Source: Paludibacteraceae bacterium (GTDB lineage: Bacteria > Bacteroidota > Bacteroidia > Bacteroidales > Paludibacteraceae). From it: a stretch of DNA of 64,000 nucleotides. This document shows positions 55,690 through 64,000 of this stretch, piece by piece. Below the pieces are notes generated by a model that worked only from the letters and a program-made list of their open reading frames with translations, searched no databases and was not told the origin of the DNA. Position 1 is the first letter of the stretch; the number at the start of each line of letters is the position of its first letter. The position numbers were made by a program, and so were the translations under genes. The DNA lies in contig JAQVJY010000005.1 in NCBI GenBank assembly GCA_028694915.1, forward strand, positions 61,637 through 125,636. The letters run 5' to 3'.

Positions 55690-56406
55690 TTAACCCAAAC
55701 AACACGTTTTATAACGTTTGATGGTTTCTTCCAGACCTAAGTAGAGTGCATCACAAATGAGTGCATGCCCAATAGAAACTTCAGCCAAAAATGGAATACG
55801 CTTGCAAAGATAAGTCAAATTTTCCAAACTTAAATCATGCCCCGCATTCACATCCAAACCAAATTTACGAGCATGCTCAGCGGCTTTCACAAAAGGCTCT
55901 ACAGCCAATTCTGGTCCTTTCGGATAATTGGTGGCATACGGTTCCGTATATAATTCGATACGGTCGGCTCCCAACGCTGCGGCACGTTCAATCGTGTGCA
56001 AATCGGTTCCTACAAATATAGAGACACGAATACCGTGCGATTGAAATTGCTCCGTAATAGCTTTCAAAAAATCAAAATGAAGATCACAATTCCAGCCTGC
56101 ATTCGACGTAATAGCATCAGGTGCATCGGGAACAAGCGTAACTTGTGCAGGTTTAATGGCACAAACCAAGTCAATAAATTCGGGCGAAGGATAACCTTCG
56201 ATATTAAACTCCGTAGTCAGCACGGGACGTAAATCATACACATCGCGTCTACGAATGTGGCGTTCGTCTGGGCGAGGATGAACAGTAATGCCTTCAGCCC
56301 CAAACTTTTCACAATCGAGCGCCATTTGTACCACATTCGGATTATCGCCTCCGCGAGCATTTCGGATGGTGGCTATCTTATTGATATTTACACTTAATTT
56401 TGTCAT
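55690..56406 (-). CDS. pdxJ: Pyridoxine 5-phosphate synthase PdxJ
   Basis: 238 residues; condenses 1-deoxyxylulose 5-phosphate with aminoacetone phosphate. [44 protein letters not shown] and [15 protein letters not shown] are the TIM-barrel signature segments; [12 protein letters not shown] is the phosphate site. Works with pdxB (24057) in the DXP-dependent vitamin B6 route. First gene of pdxJ-exbB-exbD-tonB. Confidence 0.96.
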   Translation of the reverse strand: MTKLSVNINKIATIRNARGGDNPNVVQMALDCEKFGAEGITVHPRPDERHIRRRDVYDLRPVLTTEFNIEGYPSPEFIDLVCAIKPAQVTLVPDAPDAITSNAGWNCDLHFDFLKAITEQFQSHGIRVSIFVGTDLHTIERAAALGADRIELYTEPYATNYPKGPELAVEPFVKAAEHARKFGLDVNAGHDLSLENLTYLCKRIPFLAEVSIGHALICDALYLGLEETIKRYKTCCLG

Positions 56407-56473
56407 TTATTCATTCCTGTTTGGTCGTTTCATTTACATTTTGTTACTTTGCATAGTGAAATAAATTCACGAA

Positions 56474-56481
56474 CAAAAGTA
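56474..56481 (-). promoter_or_regulatory. -7 element of pdxJ
   Basis: The minus strand reads TACTTTTG, about 67 bases upstream of the pdxJ ATG. Confidence 0.5.
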
Positions 56482-56491
56482 ATCTAAAAAA

Positions 56492-57361
56492 ATGAAAATT
56501 GCTATATTTAGCACCACTTATAAAGAAGAAATTGATGAGCCATTGCGGCAAACAGTCAATTTCTTACTTGGTCATGGTGTCGATGTATTGATAGAACGTG
56601 ATTTTTATTCGCAAATTGCGACTAAAATGAAAAATTTCCCAACATGTAAGACCATCAATACAGATACACTGAATGCTGATTTAGTAATTAGCATTGGCGG
56701 TGATGGTACTTTTTTAACAACGGCAGCTTGTATTGGCGATAAGAATATTCCAATTCTTGGCATTAACACAGGTCGTTTGGGTTTTTTAGCCGATGTGGCT
56801 CACGAAGAAATTGACACCATCTTACAGGAACTTTTAGATGGTCGCTATCATGTAGAAGAACGAACGGTGCTAGAACTGTCAACCTCTGATGGCTCTGAAA
56901 AGAATTATCCATTTGCACTCAACGAAGTGGCTATTTTAAAACAAGATTTATCGTCGATGATTAGCATTCGTGCTTCAGTGAACAATGAATTTTTAAATAC
57001 TTACCAAGCTGACGGGTTAATAATAGCAACACCAACTGGCTCTACGGCTTATTCCATGAGCGTGGGCGGTCCACTATTAGTGCCTCAAGCGCAGAACTTA
57101 ATCATTGCACCAGTGGCTTCGCACAGCCTCAACGTGCGACCACTTATTATTCCAGATTCTTGGCATATCGACTTAGAAATAGACAGCCGATCGAAGAGTT
57201 TTCTCATTTCGCTTGATGGTCGCTCGCAAGTGATGCCACAAACTACCAAGTTGCATATTGCCAAAGCTAATTATACAATAAAAGTGATTAAACCTTTACA
57301 CCACAGTTTTTTTAAAACACTGAAAAACAAACTTATGTGGGGAGCGGACAAACGGAATTAA
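56492..57361 (+). CDS. nadK: NAD kinase
   Basis: 289 residues; makes NADP from NAD and ATP. GGDGT at residues 69-73 in ISIGGDGTFLTTAA, GFLADVAHEE, then NEVAI and TPTGSTAYSMSVGGPL are the family motifs. Divergent from pdxJ. Ten bases before fmt. Confidence 0.96.
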   Translation: MKIAIFSTTYKEEIDEPLRQTVNFLLGHGVDVLIERDFYSQIATKMKNFPTCKTINTDTLNADLVISIGGDGTFLTTAACIGDKNIPILGINTGRLGFLADVAHEEIDTILQELLDGRYHVEERTVLELSTSDGSEKNYPFALNEVAILKQDLSSMISIRASVNNEFLNTYQADGLIIATPTGSTAYSMSVGGPLLVPQAQNLIIAPVASHSLNVRPLIIPDSWHIDLEIDSRSKSFLISLDGRSQVMPQTTKLHIAKANYTIKVIKPLHHSFFKTLKNKLMWGADKRN

Positions 57362-57371
57362 ACAGACAAAG

Positions 57372-58331
57372 ATGACAAAAGACGAGTTACGTATTGTATA
57401 TATGGGTACGCCCGAATTTGCAGTGGCAAGTTTAGATGCACTGGTTTCAGGAGGTTATAATGTAGTAGGCGTGGTTACCATGCCCGACAAGCCTGCAGGA
57501 CGAGGCTATAAAGTTCAGTTTTCGGCAGTCAAAGAATATGCACTAGCACACAATTTGCCTCTGCTACAACCTGAAAAATTGAAAGATGAACAATTTTTGG
57601 AAGAGCTCAAGGCCTTAAAAGCCGATTTGCAAATTGTAGTCGCTTTTCGAATGTTACCAGAAGTTGTGTGGAATATGCCACCGATGGGCACATTTAATTT
57701 ACACGGTTCATTACTTCCACAATATCGCGGAGCAGCGCCTATCAATTGGGCTATCATCAACGGTGAAAAAGAGACTGGCGTTACCACCTTTTTCCTACAA
57801 CACGAAATAGATACGGGCGATTTAATTCTACAGAAAAAAATAGCCATTCACCGTACCGATAATGCGGAAACTATACACGACCAACTTATGGCATTAGGTG
57901 CTCAAACTGTTGTAAAAACGGTTGATTGTATTTTAGATGGCACAGCTCCAAAAATGCCACAACCCGCAGCAGCTGAACTCAAAATGGCTCCGAAAATTTT
58001 TAAAGAAACGTGTAAAATAAATTGGGACAGCGATTGTGAATCCATCTATAATTTTGTAAGAGGCTTATCGCCCTACCCTACGGCTTGGAGTGAACTCATG
58101 AACGATAATAGGGAACCAATTCCAATGAAAATTTACGCAGTAACAACAGAACAAACTTCGCACACACATACCCACGGAACCATTATCACAGATGGTAAAA
58201 AAGAGCTAAAAGTAGCTTGCAAAGATGGTTTTGTAATCATCCAATCCCTCCAATTGTCGGGTAAGAAACGGATGAATAGTGATGAATTTTTACGAGGCTA
58301 TAAAATCGATTTACTACAGCACTTAGCATAA
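57372..58331 (+). CDS. fmt: Methionyl-tRNA formyltransferase
   Basis: 319 residues; formylates initiator Met-tRNA with 10-formyl-THF. RIVYMGTPEFAVASLDALV, HGSLLPQYRGAAPINWAIINGEKETGVTTF (catalytic Asn/His region) and DTGDLILQKKI are conserved, with a C-terminal OB-like tRNA-binding domain. It would act on the initiator tRNA encoded at 25688-25759. Confidence 0.97.
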   Translation: MTKDELRIVYMGTPEFAVASLDALVSGGYNVVGVVTMPDKPAGRGYKVQFSAVKEYALAHNLPLLQPEKLKDEQFLEELKALKADLQIVVAFRMLPEVVWNMPPMGTFNLHGSLLPQYRGAAPINWAIINGEKETGVTTFFLQHEIDTGDLILQKKIAIHRTDNAETIHDQLMALGAQTVVKTVDCILDGTAPKMPQPAAAELKMAPKIFKETCKINWDSDCESIYNFVRGLSPYPTAWSELMNDNREPIPMKIYAVTTEQTSHTHTHGTIITDGKKELKVACKDGFVIIQSLQLSGKKRMNSDEFLRGYKIDLLQHLA

Positions 58332-58364
58332 AAAAAGGCTGCTCTTACTGAGCAGCCTTTTTTT
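58331..58364. terminator. Bidirectional terminator between fmt and the HTH protein gene
   Basis: AAAAAAGGCTGCTC and GAGCAGCCTTTTTT, a 14-bp perfect stem with loop TTACT, T runs both ways. It overlaps the end of both genes. Confidence 0.92.
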
Positions 58365-58611
58365 ATTTTTCATCGAGTATACGACAAGCAACATCCAAAA
58401 TAGTAGTATCGTCAAGCATCACAAGGCCACCATCAGGACCTGGTTCGATATGAACACCACAACTTCCACCTTCTTTGTAATTATGTCCGCCAAAATAGTT
58501 TCGAACAGTTTCTACATCAACACGAAGTTCATCGGCAATGCGTTGCATACTGCCCGAAGGTAAACTGTCTTTGATTTTACGCAATTCGTTAAATGTGATT
58601 GTCTTTGTCAT
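58363..58611 (-). CDS. Small putative helix-turn-helix protein
   Basis: 82 residues. The first half (LPSGSMQRIADELRVDVETVRNYFGG) looks like a helix-turn-helix, with IADELRVDVETVRN as the likely recognition unit. The second half has a HIEPGPDGGLVMLDDTTILDVACRILDE stretch that seems strongly constrained. I recall similar short proteins in Bacteroidales, without assigned function. No clear promoter is seen upstream (58612-58766); that gap shows nothing recognisable. Confidence 0.75.
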   Translation of the reverse strand: MTKTITFNELRKIKDSLPSGSMQRIADELRVDVETVRNYFGGHNYKEGGSCGVHIEPGPDGGLVMLDDTTILDVACRILDEK

Positions 58612-58766
58612 GGCTGTAAAATTTATTAGATGAATAATGATTAAGGTTATAATTCACATATGAGCTACCCCGCTGTGTAGTGACAGACTAAAGGTTCTTT
58701 AATTTTCTGCTAATTTATACGTTTAATTTCAATCTTACAAATTTTTGAACGATAAAATTGCAATTT

Positions 58767-59444
58767 TTACGCTAAAAAGAGTAAAAAGTTATTTCCGATA
58801 GCTATTACAGCAACCGAAATAATTAATACAGAAATGATTAGATAAATGCCTTTATCGAGCATAATATCATCTATTCGTTGTCGTAATTGGGGTTTGATGC
58901 GTTGCATCAGATAAAAACTAAACCAACCACAAGCTAATCCAACAATGGCGCCACCTAAAATATCCAACGGATAATGCACGCCCAAATAGATTCGGGTGTA
59001 CACATTGGCTGTAGCCCATATAAAAATAGTCCACGTATAAAGCCGACGACGAAATAACAAAGAGGAAAATAAAGCAACCGCAAAACTATTGGCAGCATGC
59101 GAAGATACAAATCCATAACGACCACCCGTATAACCATGTACCAACTGCACCATCCCCTGTAAAGTCGGTTCGTGTGTTGGCCGCCAACGCGCCACGAGTG
59201 GCTTAATAATACCTGACGAAATTTGGTCAGCTAAAACAATAGTAATAACCAAAAACAATAAAACCCACCACGAATCACGTTTCTCGGTACGAATAATAAC
59301 GTATAACAAAACCAATGCCGTTGGAATCCAAATGAGTTTTCCGCTAAAAATAGAGATAAAATTATCCCAAAAAGGCGTATGAAAACTATTGCCCAAAAGC
59401 AATAGCTGTTTATCGAGTTCTATCAGTGATTCGAACCAACTCAT
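58767..59444 (-). CDS. PAP2-family lipid phosphatase
   Basis: 225 residues, about six membrane segments. The acid-phosphatase triad motifs are KPLVARWRP (motif 1), SSHAANSFAVA (motif 2, replacing PSGH) and RIYLGVHYPLDILGG (motif 3 with catalytic His). Likely dephosphorylates a prenyl or phospholipid phosphate; a second undecaprenyl pyrophosphatase beside UppP is possible. Overlaps batE by 4 bases (ATGA). Confidence 0.92.
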   Translation of the reverse strand: MSWFESLIELDKQLLLLGNSFHTPFWDNFISIFSGKLIWIPTALVLLYVIIRTEKRDSWWVLLFLVITIVLADQISSGIIKPLVARWRPTHEPTLQGMVQLVHGYTGGRYGFVSSHAANSFAVALFSSLLFRRRLYTWTIFIWATANVYTRIYLGVHYPLDILGGAIVGLACGWFSFYLMQRIKPQLRQRIDDIMLDKGIYLIISVLIISVAVIAIGNNFLLFLA

Positions 59445-60196
59445 ATGCGTTCTATTTGAGTGGTTTTAACCCAACCTACATGACCATCGGCAAGACGAAT
59501 CTCGAACCAACCACGTAATGAACTTTTGATAACAACCTTCGTGCCTTCGTGCAACACAAAGAGTTCTGTACCACTGTCGTCTGGCGCGCTTTTTACAGGC
59601 ATCGCACCAACCATCACAATTGCTTCAGCACGTTCTTGAGCCTTATGTTGCAACGAAAAACTATAACTTAAAGCGGCTACCGAAATAACTAAACAGGTAA
59701 TTGCGCCAAAAAAGCCCACTTTACGCAACGAACGATGCGAAGCAAATACGTATAATAACGCCAAAATCAAACATACCACAAATCCACTAATGCTAGTAAT
59801 GGCCCACTGATTGGCAGTTTGTAAACTACCTAAACTTTCGAGCCATTCCGTTAAGAAAAATTGTTCGATTGGTTCTATTTTATCAGCAATTTGAGCGTTC
59901 ACAAAGGTTAAATTGAACTTAGCATCTTCGTAATTGGGACGTAAAACCAAAGCGCGTTCATAATTTAAAATAGCCTTACCCAATTGTCCCGATTTATAAC
60001 AAGCGTTAGCATAATTATAATACACTTCGGGCGATACCACATCGGTTTGCAGGATATTGGCATACACCTCAGCAGCCTGTTCATACGATTGAGCAGCGTA
60101 CAAATCAGCCGCCTTTTGAAGTTGATTGTCGGCTTTGATAGAACCTACAACTGCCAAAAGTATAACAACTACTACAAGTTTTACAAGTTTATTCAT
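59441..60196 (-). CDS. batE: BatE: TPR and SH3-like membrane protein
   Basis: 251 residues. Signal peptide, two TPRs (about 25-95; SPEVYYNYANACYKSGQLGKAILNYERAL), two membrane segments (about 130-155 and 162-180), and a C-terminal SH3-like domain (GTKVVIKSSLRGWFEIRLADGHVGWV). Matches BatE, last gene of the Bacteroides aerotolerance operon. Exact molecular role unknown. Starts 5 bases after batD. Confidence 0.88.
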   Translation of the reverse strand: MNKLVKLVVVVILLAVVGSIKADNQLQKAADLYAAQSYEQAAEVYANILQTDVVSPEVYYNYANACYKSGQLGKAILNYERALVLRPNYEDAKFNLTFVNAQIADKIEPIEQFFLTEWLESLGSLQTANQWAITSISGFVVCLILALLYVFASHRSLRKVGFFGAITCLVISVAALSYSFSLQHKAQERAEAIVMVGAMPVKSAPDDSGTELFVLHEGTKVVIKSSLRGWFEIRLADGHVGWVKTTQIERI

Positions 60197-60201
60197 AACC
60201 G

Positions 60202-62028
60202 TTAGCGTTTAATAGTTTCCTCTAATTTAGCAATCATTTCGAGTGTTTGTTTAAAAATATGATCCATCGTAGCACGATCGTCATTCGACGGTGCATAGCG
60301 CACAAATTCACAATCATCAAGCAAACGAATAAATTTATCAATATCAGCCTGAGCAACTGCATGAGCAGTCAACTGAGCGGCTACATTTTCTTTGTTCAAA
60401 TCAGCCAAAGGCAAACTCAATTTATCGCACAAATAACCCCACAACGCCTTCAAAACTTCATCATAAAATGCTTTTTTAGCATCCGTTTTTAAATATTTCT
60501 CAGCTAACTTCAAACGTTTACGGGCTACCGAGTTGGCCTTTTTATTACGCATTAAAGCTAAATCAGCATTCTCGCGAGCCTGTTTACGGAAAAACACTAA
60601 AGCTAATATAGCGATGGCAAGTGGCAGCAAATAAGCTAACCAGAATCTCCACCCACCAATCCAAGAATCTTCTGGCGCAGCGAGTTCAAACTGGCTAATA
60701 TCGATATAGCGAATATCAGACGCAATCATACGAACCTGTTCTTGATTGGTAAAATTACTTACCGAACCGCCTTGTCCATTATCAGAGCCCTTACCTACTT
60801 TTAAATGATAAGCAGGAATGGTAACCGTTTTGTAACTTTGTGACGCCACATCAAAGTAAGAAAACTCGGTAGCAGGAATATCATAATCGCCTGCATGGCG
60901 AGGAATGGCAAGATACTCAATCGTTTTTGTCCCTGACACGCCAGACGTTGTATTGGTAAACGAATTGGTAACTTTCGGTTCGTATGTTTCAAAATCAGGT
61001 GGAAATTTGAGTTCTGGATTTTTCACCATTTTCATATTACCATTGCCCGAAATCGTAACCGTTATAGTAACCGCTTCATTGGCTTTTAATTCCGAAGCAT
61101 TAATCTTTGATTTTACAGAAAAAGAACCTACTCCGCCCGAAAAATTAGTAGGTTTAGGTGTTGGCAAAGCGGCAACCGATACTTTAAGAGCTGGAGTTGA
61201 AAGTGGCTTTTTAACCTCTTGATAGGAATCAAAAAAATCGTCGAAGATGCTACGAACTTGTGCCTGATTTTTTACACGAATCACAGCATTACAAGTTAGC
61301 TTATCAATATTCAATGTACCAGAATTTTGTGGATACAATAAATATTGACGCAATACAATGGTATTGTAATTTTTACCATCGTAATTTTCTAAAGCGAATT
61401 GTTTATTTTGTGGAAGTTCTACTTCTTGCACAAAAAAACCTTTAAAATCGGGATATTTAACTTGCTGAATATCTATTAAATCGACACGAGCGTATATTTT
61501 ATAAGTTAATAAAATATGTTCTTGTTCTCGCACTTTAGTACGTGAAATGACTGGTCGAATAAATAAATTATCGTCCGTAATTTGTTGAGAAATTGGTGCA
61601 GAAGTTTGTTTATCTTTCCCCGATTGATTGGATGTATCAGCAGACTTATCTGCTGGCAAAACTTTAATAGTCAATGCATTCGACTGATAACGATCTTGAT
61701 CTACCACAATGGATGCACTCGGTATGTTAAATGTACCTTCCTTGGTTGGTAATAAGGTATATGTATAACGCAACGTGGTTTCCGACGACGATTTTCCATT
61801 GATAATCTGCACACTATGACTTTGTGAGGTAAACGGCCCAGCAATCACCTCAAAGGCATTAAATGCAGGCACGCGTAAATCTTTGGCTGCTGCATTAACC
61901 GTATACACTAACTGAAACGATTGTCCATTAGGCACTGCTGCTGGCGCACTGGCCGTAAAGCTCACATTGGCAGCAAAAACAGACACAGCCGCCAATATTC
62001 CAATCATTACTAATCCTATTCTTTTCAT
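60202..62028 (-). CDS. batD: BatD family protein
   Basis: 608 residues from the ATG at 62028 (MKRIGLVMIGILAAVSVFA, signal peptide); an in-frame ATG at 62055 abuts batC. Large periplasmic beta-sandwich region: VSFTASAPAAVPNGQSFQLVYTVNA, and oxygen-tolerance domain features FEVIAGPFTSQSHSVQIINGKSS..TTLRYTYTLLPTKEGTFNIPSASI. A membrane helix near the C-terminus (about residues 460-485) precedes a helical cytoplasmic tail. BatD is part of the oxidative-stress Bat complex; exact role unknown. Confidence 0.92.
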   Translation of the reverse strand: MKRIGLVMIGILAAVSVFAANVSFTASAPAAVPNGQSFQLVYTVNAAAKDLRVPAFNAFEVIAGPFTSQSHSVQIINGKSSSETTLRYTYTLLPTKEGTFNIPSASIVVDQDRYQSNALTIKVLPADKSADTSNQSGKDKQTSAPISQQITDDNLFIRPVISRTKVREQEHILLTYKIYARVDLIDIQQVKYPDFKGFFVQEVELPQNKQFALENYDGKNYNTIVLRQYLLYPQNSGTLNIDKLTCNAVIRVKNQAQVRSIFDDFFDSYQEVKKPLSTPALKVSVAALPTPKPTNFSGGVGSFSVKSKINASELKANEAVTITVTISGNGNMKMVKNPELKFPPDFETYEPKVTNSFTNTTSGVSGTKTIEYLAIPRHAGDYDIPATEFSYFDVASQSYKTVTIPAYHLKVGKGSDNGQGGSVSNFTNQEQVRMIASDIRYIDISQFELAAPEDSWIGGWRFWLAYLLPLAIAILALVFFRKQARENADLALMRNKKANSVARKRLKLAEKYLKTDAKKAFYDEVLKALWGYLCDKLSLPLADLNKENVAAQLTAHAVAQADIDKFIRLLDDCEFVRYAPSNDDRATMDHIFKQTLEMIAKLEETIKR

Positions 62029-62055
62029 CTTCACTTTTCGATTAAAGTTCTTCAA

Positions 62056-62745
62056 TTACCAATCTTTATCAACACGATAACGTTTTGCTTGTTGTGCTTG
62101 AGCCTCTTTTACTTTATCTTGCGTATCACGCTCGTCTTGCTCCAACGCTTTTAAAATTTCTTCTGCGCGTTCTTTCGACATGGCAGATTGTTGCTGCTGT
62201 TGCTTTTGCTGTTGTTGCTGCTGATCTTGCTTATTTTTATCTTGCTGCTGCTCTTCTTGTTGTTGCTGTTTTTCTTGTTGTTGATTCTTATTTTTATTTT
62301 GGTTCTTGTTTTGTTGCTGTTTCAACATTTGCTGAGCATACACCAAATTATAACGCGTATCGTTGTCGTTTGGGTTGTTGCGTAAAGCTTGTTTGTAGGC
62401 ATCGATACTTTTGGCAAAATCGCCCGACTGCAACAACGAATTGCCTATGTTGTGATAAGCAGCGGCAATACGACCTTTATCTGTACCAGCCAACGCTGCA
62501 GCTGCCTGAAATTGTTCAACTGCTTCGGCATATTTTTCTTGACGATACAAGGCATTGCCCAAATTAAAATTACCCGAAAATGATTTGGCATTTTTTTCCA
62601 AACCTTTTCGGTAATCCACTTCGGCATCCACATATTTTTCTTTCTTGTAGGCTGAATTTCCACGGCGCACATCGCCACTCTCTTTTTGAGCAGCAACTGA
62701 CGAAACAACAGCACACAGGATAATAAGAATTGAGAAACGTTTCAT
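62056..62745 (-). CDS. batC: BatC: TPR protein with Gln/Lys-rich tail
   Basis: 229 residues from the ATG at 62745, 2 bases after batB; a Met 5 codons upstream overlaps batB. Signal peptide MKRFSILIILCAVVSSVAA, three TPRs (about 25-125; FNLGNALYRQEKYAEAVEQFQAAA, YHNIGNSLLQSGDFAKSIDAYKQAL), then about 60 residues almost entirely Gln, Lys, Asn and Glu, and a basic terminus. Matches BatC. Confidence 0.9.
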   Translation of the reverse strand: MKRFSILIILCAVVSSVAAQKESGDVRRGNSAYKKEKYVDAEVDYRKGLEKNAKSFSGNFNLGNALYRQEKYAEAVEQFQAAAALAGTDKGRIAAAYHNIGNSLLQSGDFAKSIDAYKQALRNNPNDNDTRYNLVYAQQMLKQQQNKNQNKNKNQQQEKQQQQEEQQQDKNKQDQQQQQQKQQQQQSAMSKERAEEILKALEQDERDTQDKVKEAQAQQAKRYRVDKDW

Positions 62746-62747
62746 AG

Positions 62748-63770
62748 TTAATCGAACCATTTAATTTTATTCAACGCTTTATTCTGACGATTAAACACAT
62801 AAAATTCGATGACCAGCAAGAACAATGCAATCCAGACAAAAATATAAAACTTTTCATCGTATTCAGCATACGACTTAGTTTCTAGGTTGCCCTTTTGCAT
62901 TTCACCTATCTGCCCTGACACCGCTTTCAAAGCGGTATTTGAGTTGTCAGCTCGTACATAAATGCCAGAACCGGCTTCGGCTATTTGTCGGCACATGGTT
63001 TCGTTCAATTTAGTCACCACTACATTACCATCTTTATCTTTACGGAAACTCATTGTACCTCCCACAGGAATTGGTGTTCCTTCGGGCGTACCCATGCCAA
63101 CCACATTCACAGTAATACCTTTTTCTTGAGCCAATTTAGCCGCCCCAACAGCATCGTCCTCATGATTTTCACCATCGGTTATAACAATAATTGTACGCCC
63201 AGCTTCTGATTCATTAGGACCAAAGGACTGAATAGCTAAATCAATAGCGGTTCCAATAGCGGTACCTTGACGTGGTACTAAATTAGGATTAATCGACGAT
63301 AAAAACATCTTGGCAGACACATTATCGGTGGTTATGGGCAATTGCACAAAGGCATCACCAGCAAATACAATTAAACCAATTTTATCATCCACCATATCAT
63401 CAATCAACTTTGAAAGAATCAATTTAGAACGCTCTAAACGATTAGGTTGTATATCTTGCGCCATCATAGAATTGGACACATCCAACACGATCATAGCTTC
63501 TACACCATGTTTCTTGGCGGTTTGGAGTTTTGACCCAAATTGAGGACGAGCTAAAGCCACAATCATCAACACCAAAACGACCATAAGCGTGTAAAATTTC
63601 AATTGAGGACGTATAATGGAGGCATTGGGCATCAATCGTTTCAATAAGTCAGGATTCCCAAATTCACGCAAACGTATTTTTTGCTGATAGGTGACATACA
63701 CAAACATCGCGACCAATAGTGGAACGACTATCAGTAAATACAAAAAATAGGGGTGAGCAAAACGAAACAT
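62748..63770 (-). CDS. batB: BatB: von Willebrand factor A domain membrane protein
   Basis: 340 residues from the ATG at 63770; the in-frame Met at 63842 overlaps the preceding gene. Two N-terminal membrane helices (about 8-26, 56-75), a VWA domain with the MIDAS motif DVSNSMMAQDI, and a C-terminal membrane helix (FYIFVWIALFLLVIEFYVF). VWA domains bind metal-dependent partner proteins. Second gene of the visible bat operon. Confidence 0.94.
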   Translation of the reverse strand: MFRFAHPYFLYLLIVVPLLVAMFVYVTYQQKIRLREFGNPDLLKRLMPNASIIRPQLKFYTLMVVLVLMIVALARPQFGSKLQTAKKHGVEAMIVLDVSNSMMAQDIQPNRLERSKLILSKLIDDMVDDKIGLIVFAGDAFVQLPITTDNVSAKMFLSSINPNLVPRQGTAIGTAIDLAIQSFGPNESEAGRTIIVITDGENHEDDAVGAAKLAQEKGITVNVVGMGTPEGTPIPVGGTMSFRKDKDGNVVVTKLNETMCRQIAEAGSGIYVRADNSNTALKAVSGQIGEMQKGNLETKSYAEYDEKFYIFVWIALFLLVIEFYVFNRQNKALNKIKWFD

Positions 63771-63804
63771 ATAGCTTGAATATATAAAATCGACAGTGTA
63801 AATA

Positions 63805-64000
63805 TTAAGGCAATCGGCGTAAAACAGTATGGCGCAAAACAATTTCAGCCAGTAATAACAAGAGCGCCGCTAGCAAAAATGGCATATATTCTTCATTCTT
63901 TTTACTGTATTGATTTACACGCAACTTCGTTTTCTCTAATTGATCTATTTCTTGATAAATAGATTTCAACTTAGTGTTATCGGTAGCTCGAAAATAAGCT
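63805..64000 (-). CDS. batA: BatA-type VWA protein, C-terminal fragment
   Basis: Partial; the 5-prime end lies beyond the window. The visible 64 codons encode AYFRATDNTKLKSIYQEIDQ, LEKTKLRVNQYSKKNEEYM and a membrane helix PFLLAALLLLLAEIVLRHTV, ending RRLP. This matches the tail of a BatA-like VWA protein (YFRATDN-KL--IY-EID) that normally precedes batB. The stop is TAA at 63805-63807, 34 bases from the batB ATG. Confidence 0.85.
   Translation of the reverse strand, partial: AYFRATDNTKLKSIYQEIDQLEKTKLRVNQYSKKNEEYMPFLLAALLLLLAEIVLRHTVLRRLP

Noticed and set aside
62085..62567. Leu-rich plus-strand ORFs opposite batC
   Set aside because: The poly-Leu product is the antisense reading of the Gln-rich BatC tail.

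Overview
The window is a chromosomal segment from an AT-rich member of the Bacteroidetes, most likely the order Bacteroidales. Three things point there. (1) Many intergenic regions carry the Bacteroidetes -7 promoter element TAnnTTTG(C), in several cases with TTTG about 19-20 bases upstream. (2) Gene content is lineage-typical: a short GT5-only starch synthase next to a DUF4270 lipoprotein, a PorT-like barrel, the BatA-E operon, DUF3098 beside ftsX, a long MraY and an FtsL-like protein. (3) Shine-Dalgarno sequences are rare. The genus cannot be fixed from sequence alone.

Layout, left to right. 1-3.3 kb: 3-prime-truncated mltG, tRNA-Ser(GCU), a small lipoprotein and a DUF4403 lipoprotein. 3.3-12 kb, all minus strand: dnaJ, grpE, fabH, clpC, a secreted protein, DUF4270 and the GT5 synthase. 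12-15.8 kb, plus strand: ftsX, DUF3098, uppP, truB, queA. 15.8-25.5 kb: rng, a 29-residue COX24/mS38-like protein and an HU gene, then mutY, pepD, a small membrane protein with a Skp-like lipoprotein, rluA-like, rlmB, an MBL hydrolase, pdxB and a lipoprotein. 25.6-28.4 kb: initiator tRNA-Met, tRNA-Ser(CGA), an FRG-domain gene overlapping a low-molecular-weight phosphatase, a PorT-like barrel and a 55-residue ferredoxin. 28.4-35.2 kb: argS, a second HU, two tandem rhomboids, an endonuclease/exonuclease/phosphatase-family gene, and metK behind a probable SAM-II riboswitch. 35.3-51.4 kb: yqeY and a complete division and cell wall (dcw) cluster on the minus strand, mraZ to ftsZ, with a predicted L,D-transpeptidase lipoprotein inserted between mraY and murD. 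51.8-53.1 kb: infC (probable AUA start), rpmI, rplT. 53.1-58.6 kb: DJ-1, tonB/exbD/exbB, pdxJ, nadK, fmt and a small HTH protein. 58.7-64 kb: a PAP2 phosphatase and batE-D-C-B plus the end of batA.

Most of the window is core housekeeping: envelope synthesis and division, proteostasis, tRNA and ribosome function, cofactor synthesis. uppP, the dcw genes, PAP2 and L,D-transpeptidase all act on peptidoglycan or its lipid carrier. No CRISPR array, prophage, transposase or recognisable defence island is present. The only likely accessory genes are the FRG-domain gene, the lipoprotein beside tRNA-Ser(GCU), and perhaps the dcw L,D-transpeptidase. No convincing large undescribed system was found. The more interesting items are the riboswitch at metK, the non-AUG infC start, the dcw insertion, the FRG/phosphatase coupling, candidate MraZ operator repeats, and the terminator-like hairpin abutting grpE.
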